DNA from: Methylolobus aquaticus
GTDB taxonomy: Bacteria; Pseudomonadota; Gammaproteobacteria; Methylococcales; Methylococcaceae
Length of the DNA: 64,000 bases
Direction of reading: 5' to 3'
Assembly: GCA_004168015.1 (NCBI GenBank)
Contig: SEYW01000006.1
Span: 35,538 to 99,537, forward strand
In this document: in pieces, positions 58,662 through 64,000 of the stretch
Layout: every line of letters begins with the position of its first letter
Position numbering within the stretch: position 1 is the first letter of the stretch
Position numbers and translations under genes: made by a program
The notes under the pieces: model-generated
The model's database searches: none
Told to the model about the DNA's origin: nothing
The model's input: the letters and a program-made list of their open reading frames with translations, nothing else

Positions 58662-58834
58662 TCTGGTGTTTTCTGGCGGTAAATCGGGCGAAGCTCACGG
58701 ATCCCTCCCGCGCCGACGGGTCGCAGGGGACTGGCGTCGAGCCACGGAGGCAACATGCGAACGACGTGGAACGGGCGAGTTGGGTCAAGCCCGATCCGGG
58801 CGCCCATTGTAAGGATTTGCCCCCCCAAAATGAA

Positions 58835-58868
58835 CAACGCCCCGGTCGATTACTCGACCGGGGCGTTG
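58835..58868 (-). terminator. strong hairpin terminator after xoxF
   Basis: A perfect 15-bp stem (58835-58849 with 58854-58868) around the loop TTAC. On the minus strand it is followed by TTCATTTT, starting about 30 bases past the xoxF stop. It should end or attenuate the xoxF message before xoxJ. Confidence 0.85.
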
Positions 58869-58897
58869 TAGGAGGCTAGACCGACGAGGCCGGTCTA

Positions 58898-60760
58898 TCA
58901 GTTGGGCAGAGCGAAGACGGTAAAGACGCCGCCCAGCTTGGTGTGGGCGCTGAGGCTCTTGTACGCGCCTACTGCACCCAGACCCTCCGATTCGCCTTCC
59001 AGGCCAGCCGCCATGCCGACGCCGGCCCATCCACCGATACCGGAGAGGACGCCGACATACTGCTTGCCCTTGTGCTGCCAGGTGCTGACGTTACCGATCA
59101 CGCCCGACGGGGTCTTGAACTTGTACAGTTCAGCGCCCGTGTTCGCATCGCGGACCTTCAGGTAGCCTTCCAGCGTACCGTAGATGACCACGTCACCCGC
59201 GGTGGACACCATACCGCTCCACAGCGAGAACGGCTCGTCGATCGCCCAGGCGATCTTGCCGGTGGTCGGATCCCACGCCGTGAACGAACCCATGTTCGTC
59301 TTCTCGGTCTTCTCGCCGGTCTTCACGTCCGCCTTGGCCGGGAAGATGCTCAGGGTTGCACCGACATACGGCTGGCCCGCGGTGTATTCCACCTGGAACG
59401 GCTCGTAGTTCATGCAGGTGTGGTTGCCCGGGATGTAGATCAGCTTCGTCTTGGGCGAGAAGGTCACGGGCGGCTCGTTCTTGCTGCCCATTGCCGAAGG
59501 ACAAATGCCCTTGGCATCGACGTCTTCGCCATGGAACTGCGTCGAATACTGATCCTGCACCTGCGGACGACCCGTCTTCATGTCGACGTGGCTGGCCCAG
59601 TTGACCGCCTTGTCGAACTTCTCGGCGACGAGCAGTTCGCCCGTTTCGCGGTCCAGCGTGTAGCCGAAGCCGTTACGGTCGAAGTGGGTCAGGAGCTTGC
59701 TGTGCTCCTTGCCGTTCTTGTCCTTCATCGGCAGGTCGACCAACGTCATTTCGTTGATGCCGTCGAAGTCCCACTCGTCGTGCGGCGTCATCTGGTAAAC
59801 CCACTTGGCGGCACCGGTGTCGGCGTCGCGCGCCCAAATGGTCATGGACCACTTGTTGTCGCCGGGACGCTGGACCGGGTTCCACGTGGAGGGGTTGCCC
59901 GAACCGTAATAGATCAGGTTCAGCTTCGGATCATAGCTGTACCAGCCCCAGGTGGTGCCGCCGCCGATCTTCCACTGGTCACCCTGCCAGGTCTTCAGAC
60001 TGGAGTCCTTGCCGACCGGCGCCATCTTGCCGTCGGTCCAGGTCATCGTCTTTTCCGGATCCATCTTCATCTCAGCATCCGGCCCGGTGCTGTAGGCCTT
60101 CCACGCCGGCGTGCCGTCCTTGATGTTGTAGGCCGCGATGAAACCGCGCACACCGTACTCACCGCCGGAGATACCGACGAAGACCTTGTCCTTGACGACC
60201 AGAGGTGCATTCGTATTGGTCATGCCCTGCTTGGTGTCGCCGTTCTTGACCTTCCAGACCGTCTTGCCGGTCTTGGCGTCCAGCGCAATCAGCGTGGCGT
60301 CGCCCTGTGCCAGGAACACCTTGCCGTCGCCATAGGCCAGACCGCGGTTGACCACGTCACAGCACATCACGCCGATGACCTGTTGCGGATCGGTGCCCTT
60401 GTCCGGCGCGTAGTTGTATTCCCACACGACGGAATGCGTGTCCTGATCCAGCGCGTACACCTTGTGCGGGAAGCCGGTGTGGATGTAGATCAGGCCGTTG
60501 ACGACCAGCGGGCCCCCTTCGTGGCCACGCAGCATGCCGGTGGAAAAGGTCCACACCGGCTGAAGATTTTTGGCGGTATCCTTGTTGATCTGCGTCAGCG
60601 AACTGTAACGAGCACCGGAGTAGTCGCCGCCCCAAGTAGCCCAGCTATTCGGGTCTTGGCTCAGTTTCTCGATCTCAGCGTTCGCCTGGGAAAGCCCGGG
60701 TGCTGCCAGCAACGATGCAACCGAGGTTGCAATCAGCCAACTTTTCACGGGTTTTTTCAT
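58898..60760 (-). CDS. xoxF: lanthanide-dependent PQQ methanol dehydrogenase XoxF
   Basis: 620 residues from [13 protein letters not shown], which has AGGAGGA before the start. A signal peptide (about 1-28) exports it to the periplasm. It is an eight-bladed propeller with tryptophan-docking repeats, the vicinal disulfide Cys133-Cys134 ([11 protein letters not shown]) next to PQQ, and metal ligands probably Glu201 and Asn289. The segment HDEWDFDG carries catalytic Asp331 and the extra Asp333; calcium enzymes (MxaF) have Ala there, so this is the lanthanide type. It oxidises methanol (or formaldehyde) and passes electrons to a c-type cytochrome, which is not encoded nearby. Confidence 0.95.
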   Translation of the reverse strand: MKKPVKSWLIATSVASLLAAPGLSQANAEIEKLSQDPNSWATWGGDYSGARYSSLTQINKDTAKNLQPVWTFSTGMLRGHEGGPLVVNGLIYIHTGFPHKVYALDQDTHSVVWEYNYAPDKGTDPQQVIGVMCCDVVNRGLAYGDGKVFLAQGDATLIALDAKTGKTVWKVKNGDTKQGMTNTNAPLVVKDKVFVGISGGEYGVRGFIAAYNIKDGTPAWKAYSTGPDAEMKMDPEKTMTWTDGKMAPVGKDSSLKTWQGDQWKIGGGTTWGWYSYDPKLNLIYYGSGNPSTWNPVQRPGDNKWSMTIWARDADTGAAKWVYQMTPHDEWDFDGINEMTLVDLPMKDKNGKEHSKLLTHFDRNGFGYTLDRETGELLVAEKFDKAVNWASHVDMKTGRPQVQDQYSTQFHGEDVDAKGICPSAMGSKNEPPVTFSPKTKLIYIPGNHTCMNYEPFQVEYTAGQPYVGATLSIFPAKADVKTGEKTEKTNMGSFTAWDPTTGKIAWAIDEPFSLWSGMVSTAGDVVIYGTLEGYLKVRDANTGAELYKFKTPSGVIGNVSTWQHKGKQYVGVLSGIGGWAGVGMAAGLEGESEGLGAVGAYKSLSAHTKLGGVFTVFALPN

Positions 60761-60776
60761 CGATTTCCTCCTCGTA

Positions 60777-60794
60777 CGTCTGCTATTGCAGACG
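60777..60794 (-). promoter_or_regulatory. hairpin in the xoxF leader
   Basis: CGTCTGC (60777-60783) and GCAGACG (60788-60794) form a 7-bp stem with loop TATT, immediately upstream of the xoxF Shine-Dalgarno (60766-60772). It could affect translation initiation or mRNA stability. Confidence 0.45.
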
Positions 60795-60847
60795 ACAAAC
60801 GTTGTAAGCAATTGACCCTAAATGATTCTTGGAGAGGACGGATCTGA

Positions 60848-60876
60848 TCCCTATTGAGGAAAATTTCCCTATTGAG
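60848..60876. repeat. 11-bp direct repeat upstream of xoxF
   Basis: TCCCTATTGAG occurs at 60848-60858 and again at 60866-60876, an 18-base period, about 90-115 bases upstream of the xoxF start. Direct repeats of this spacing lie on nearly the same helix face and are a common operator layout. Binding protein unknown. Confidence 0.55.
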
Positions 60877-61364
60877 CGTCGCAATTTCCTTATACGGGGC
60901 CCGTCTTGGCTGCGTAAGTTGAAGGATTCGAGAAGAAAAGTCAACAATGCTGGAGGCAGCGTCAGACATGGCAAAACGGTATGTTTCGTGCGGCTGTTAT
61001 CAGGTGCCTCGAACCGGACGCCGATCCTCCGAAAGATCGACTTCCGTCCGTCTTCGACCCACTGACGCCCGGTCCCCGTGTCGACACAAGAATCGACGCC
61101 CTGCGCTGGCTAAGCCAGGCACTGGTGAGTCGAGCATTTCGACTCCTTCTGACCGGAACAGTTTCACGGCCGGTTCGCCGGAGTGGCCCTGCACGGAACT
61201 GACCGAGTACCGCGTATCGCCAATCACCACCTCGAGCGGATCTCCCCGGCGTGCTTCAATGGCGGCTCGCTGTGGGCGAACCACGGCCCATTCAAAGGCG
61301 GGCTGGGAGACACAATCAACGTATCCGACCACGGTCCCCGATCAGAACTCACCAACCATGTTCC

Positions 61365-63290
61365 CTACGGCCAAGGGGAAACGGTCAACGCGGCTTCGAG
61401 TGCATCCGATGTCATCCCGACCTTGCGGAGGAATACCTGGCACGCAGCCCTGACCGCGTAGACATCTGCCCAGTGGATCGTGAGATCCTGCACCGTCCCG
61501 ATGAACGGCTCAGGCCTGGCTGAATACATCAGCAGATTCAAGGTCAACAGCACCAGATCCGCGTTGCCGTTAAGGAGGAAGCCGATCAAGACATCCCTGG
61601 CCGAAGCCGTACCGAAGTGGTGATAATCGATCGCCGCGGCAAGAATGGCCACGGGCGGATAAGAATCGCTCTGGGCCGCCGATAACTGCGACCGGAAGGG
61701 CAACAGATCGCCGCGTGATTGCGCGCGCAGTCCCATCGCCGCCCAGTAACGCACGATCTTGTTGCCGCTCTTCAGCAAGTCGATCTGTCGCTGCGTGACC
61801 GATCGGCTCCGTTTCCCGGAAAGGTTCGCGGCCGCGGCAATGGTGCTCACCGGAAACTTCGCGTTGTCCTGTCGGTAGTTGTGGGGCACGGCAAACCGAT
61901 TGATCAGACCCAGTTCGTATTCGGGCAGCAAAAGAATGTCCCGGGAAGCGGTCAGGTTGTTAACGACCGCGTTGCGCAATTTGCTGAGCACGGGCGAATA
62001 GGTCGAATTGCCGACGAGGTTCTTGACCTCCCATGGATCACTCCAGAGATCGAATAGAAACTCCGCAGGACGGCTGCGCAGCGGTGCCGACTGCACTGGA
62101 TCGAGGAGTCCTTGGGCGTAATCACTGCGGATCCACTGCACGATCTCGCTCTCATCCGTATATTCGATACGCCGGAGTTCCGGAATGAACGACATGAAGT
62201 TGCGCGAATACAGGTAGCGCCCGTCGCTCGCGCTACGCACCTGATCCATGCTGTTGTCGGCACGGTCGCTGGAGAGGAAGATCACATCTTTCGCCGCCGT
62301 GCGGTCCGGCCCGAGGAACACCCTCCCTTTCAGGTGGGACGGGCGCATCACCCCCGCCAAACTCAGCACCGTCGGGACAAGATCCTCGAAGGTGATCAGT
62401 TCGTTTGTAACCACGGCTTTACCCCAAGGGGACAAGGCCTCGTAGGCCGGGGGAAACCACACGACGAATGGCACGCGATAACCCAGGCCGACGCCGTTCG
62501 TCTTGCCCCGAGGCATTCCTTCGCCGTGGTCACCGAAAAAAAAGATGATCGTACTGTCGAGCAGATTGTCGGCCCGCAAACGATCCAGCAGTTCGCCGAT
62601 GCGTTTGTCGGTCAGCGAGAGGGCGTTGTAAATACGCGCAAAGCTCCTGCGCATCTCGGCGCTGTCGCGATAAAACGGCGGCATCTCTACCGCCTGGTCA
62701 TCGACCACCTCACCGGAACCCAACTGCGCGACGACGTGATTCACATACTGATCGTACGGTTCGACCATCGTCATCAGTTGATGGGATTCGAGATAATTGA
62801 AGACCGCAAAGAACGGCTGCCCCGGTTGACGTCCCCACCATCCCGCGTTCTTGGAACTCGCGTTCCAGGCATCGCGCACGAGCGCCGCCTCGTTCGCGAG
62901 GTTGTAGTCGGTCTTCGCATTGTTGCTGGTGTAGTAGCCAGCGTTCCGTAAATAGTATGGGAACCCTCTGATCTTTGAAGGAATGCGATAGGTCGAGCGA
63001 TGGTGTCCGGTGCCTAGTTGGTAGGTCCTGACGCCCGTAATGAGGGTCGACCGACTGGGGGCGCAAACGGTACCGGTCGAGAAAGCGCTCGTGAATTGCA
63101 CGCCTTCGCGGGCCAACCGATCGATATTCGGGGTATGCGCCTGCGAATTCCCGTAGGCACCGATGAAATGCGGCGAAGTATCCTCGATGGTGATCCAGAG
63201 GATATTCGGCCGAGGTGCGGCTGGGACCGAGGACAGGTGAACGCAGCCAATCAAGCAAAGCCATTTCGCAGGGAAGCGGGGAACTCTCAT
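61365..63290 (-). CDS. formylglycine-type sulfatase, exported
   Basis: 641 residues from MRVPRFPAKWLCLIGC. The start fits an export signal; a lipobox-like LIGC ends at Cys16, but signal-peptidase I cleavage near PAA is also possible. The catalytic motif CAPSR (Cys76 to Arg80) would be converted to formylglycine. Metal ligands are expected in ILWITIEDTSP and FFFGDHGEGMPRGK. The last 150 residues have Ala-rich helical segments beyond the sulfatase fold. It resembles the heparan N-sulfatase-like branch (TGVRTYQLGTGHHR). It probably removes sulfate from a polysaccharide. No sulfatase-maturation gene is nearby. Confidence 0.9.
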   Translation of the reverse strand: MRVPRFPAKWLCLIGCVHLSSVPAAPRPNILWITIEDTSPHFIGAYGNSQAHTPNIDRLAREGVQFTSAFSTGTVCAPSRSTLITGVRTYQLGTGHHRSTYRIPSKIRGFPYYLRNAGYYTSNNAKTDYNLANEAALVRDAWNASSKNAGWWGRQPGQPFFAVFNYLESHQLMTMVEPYDQYVNHVVAQLGSGEVVDDQAVEMPPFYRDSAEMRRSFARIYNALSLTDKRIGELLDRLRADNLLDSTIIFFFGDHGEGMPRGKTNGVGLGYRVPFVVWFPPAYEALSPWGKAVVTNELITFEDLVPTVLSLAGVMRPSHLKGRVFLGPDRTAAKDVIFLSSDRADNSMDQVRSASDGRYLYSRNFMSFIPELRRIEYTDESEIVQWIRSDYAQGLLDPVQSAPLRSRPAEFLFDLWSDPWEVKNLVGNSTYSPVLSKLRNAVVNNLTASRDILLLPEYELGLINRFAVPHNYRQDNAKFPVSTIAAAANLSGKRSRSVTQRQIDLLKSGNKIVRYWAAMGLRAQSRGDLLPFRSQLSAAQSDSYPPVAILAAAIDYHHFGTASARDVLIGFLLNGNADLVLLTLNLLMYSARPEPFIGTVQDLTIHWADVYAVRAACQVFLRKVGMTSDALEAALTVSPWP

Positions 63291-63567
63291 CGTAAGGTAA
63301 AGCCTCGATTCACAACGACAACGCCACACAGTCGGCCAGCGTACACAAATCCGACGCGCGGCCACCTCACCCGGCCGCAGTCCCCAATGCTCGCTGCCGG
63401 CATACCGACCTGTCAACTTGGGCGCATGCCGTGTCACGGGAACTGTCCCGCCGACAGAAAGCGCATCGAGCGAACAGTGCGGCTGCAGTGCCTGTTGACT
63501 TGCCGCACTGCCGATCGTCGTGAATGCTGTCCGCGAGCTGAAACGGCTTGATGCCTGAGCGGCGGAC

Positions 63568-64000
63568 TCGTCGATCCATGGGGTGAGGCGCACGCCCGCG
63601 CCGCCCAGGGAGCCAGTGACGCCCAAATGCGCCGAACGACCGCCCGTCCACGGGCGGGCTGGGAAACGCTACAAGGACGTAAGCACCGCTGACCTTCTCG
63701 CCCCCTGCGCCGGTTCATCCCCTTGGGCGTGGGGGTGAGGCGGAATCAATCGGGGCGCCGGTGGCGGCGCCAGGATCCGCCGAACGACCGCCCACGGACG
63801 GGCGGGCTGGGAAACGCTACAGGACGTAAGCACCGCTGGCCTTCTCGCCCCCTTCCCCGGTTCATCCCCACGGGCGTGGGGGTGAGGCGGAATCAATCGG
63901 GGCGCCGGTGGCGCCACGATCCCCCGAACGACCGCCCACGGACGGGCGGGCTGGGAAACGCTACAGGACGTAAGCACCGCTGGCCTTCTCGCCCCCTTCC
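63568..64000. repeat. tandem array of ~147-bp units, each with three palindromes
   Basis: Element A (CGAACGACCGCCC..GGGCGGGCTGGGAAAC, about 35 bases) starts at 63633, 63781 and 63925. Element B (CGGTTCATCCCC..GGGCGTGGGGGTGAG) starts at 63711 and 63858, and the window ends just before a third copy. A third palindrome, GGCGCC-GGT-GGCGCC, lies at 63901-63915 with a 3-base-longer form at 63754-63771. Period is 144-148 bases. Sequence between palindromes is almost identical from unit to unit. A decayed unit with GGGGTGAGGCG lies at about 63568-63632. B resembles a type I-E CRISPR repeat, but spacing and constant intervals do not fit an array. The array continues past the window. Confidence 0.85.

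Larger units (their letters stand above)
60761..61364. other. xoxF upstream region
   Basis: About 600 bases between xoxF and the sulfatase, both on the minus strand. The part nearest xoxF is AT-richer and holds the leader hairpin and direct repeats; no certain promoter hexamers were found. A minus-strand frame at 61000-61332 (110 codons, GTG start 33 bases after the sulfatase stop) reads like protein for its first 65 residues (RGDPLEVVIGDTRYSVSS), but no family was recognised and it may be a remnant. Confidence 0.35.

Noticed and set aside
58898..60760. Calcium-type methanol dehydrogenase MxaF
   Set aside because: The segment is WDFDG, with the lanthanide-type Asp where MxaF has Ala, and no mxaI small-subunit gene is nearby.
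63568..64000. CRISPR array call
   Set aside because: Element B matches type I-E repeats, but copies are 144-148 bases apart rather than about 61, and the sequence between them is conserved. No cas genes are visible. Reported as a tandem repeat instead.

Overview
The window is high-GC DNA from a gammaproteobacterium, probably a methylotroph. The gammaproteobacterial assignment rests on gene order: bamC-dapA-gcvR-bcp, secG followed by tRNA-Leu(GAG), tgt-yajC-secD-secF, and glyA-nrdR-ribD-ribE-ribB-ribH-nusB-thiL-pgpA. Methylotrophy is suggested by a lanthanide-type methanol dehydrogenase (xoxF) with its periplasmic partner xoxJ. No species can be named from the sequence alone.

Layout. 1-6.5 kb: the tail of a probable shikimate dehydrogenase, then two large signalling proteins, a CheB-CheR-PAS fusion and a four-PAS hybrid histidine kinase. 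6.6-9.2 kb: a secreted astacin-type metalloprotease. 9.3-18 kb (minus strand): threonine aldolase, an initiator tRNA with its own promoter and terminator, and the riboflavin/thiamine/one-carbon operon. 18.4-24.7 kb: small genes (FmdB, HemJ, a thioredoxin-like protein, a Tim44-like protein, an A-type carrier) and the alpha-E/ATP-grasp pair. 25.1-32.9 kb: an aminotransferase, a broken kup gene and four intact transporters (NhaD, an APC permease, a CPA2 antiporter, SulP). 33.4-44.3 kb (minus strand): SecF, SecD, YajC, Tgt, tRNA-Leu, SecG, PurL, BamC, DapA. 44.4-46.9 kb: GcvR, Bcp and a PIN-PhoH protein.

47.1-56.2 kb is an extracellular polysaccharide cluster. Gmd and Fcl make GDP-fucose. They are followed by an O-antigen-ligase-like polymerase/ligase, a sulfotransferase, a two-domain glycosyltransferase, two GT2 enzymes and a WecG/TagA-type transferase. 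Several of these genes overlap or nearly touch, which suggests one transcript making a fucosylated, possibly sulfated surface glycan. 56.2-60.8 kb (minus strand) holds a HIRAN protein, a WYL regulator, xoxJ and xoxF. A formylglycine-type sulfatase follows at 61.4-63.3 kb.

The right edge (about 63.57 kb to the end) is a tandem array of roughly 147-bp units, each with three palindromes. One palindrome closely resembles a type I-E CRISPR repeat, but the sequence between palindromes is the same in every unit, so it is not an ordinary spacer array. This is the least explained structure in the window. Other points worth a second look are an 11-bp direct repeat and a hairpin ahead of xoxF, a kup gene broken by a TG duplication, an A-type carrier without its C-terminal Cys-Gly-Cys, and a RibB whose cyclohydrolase-like half has lost its zinc cysteines.
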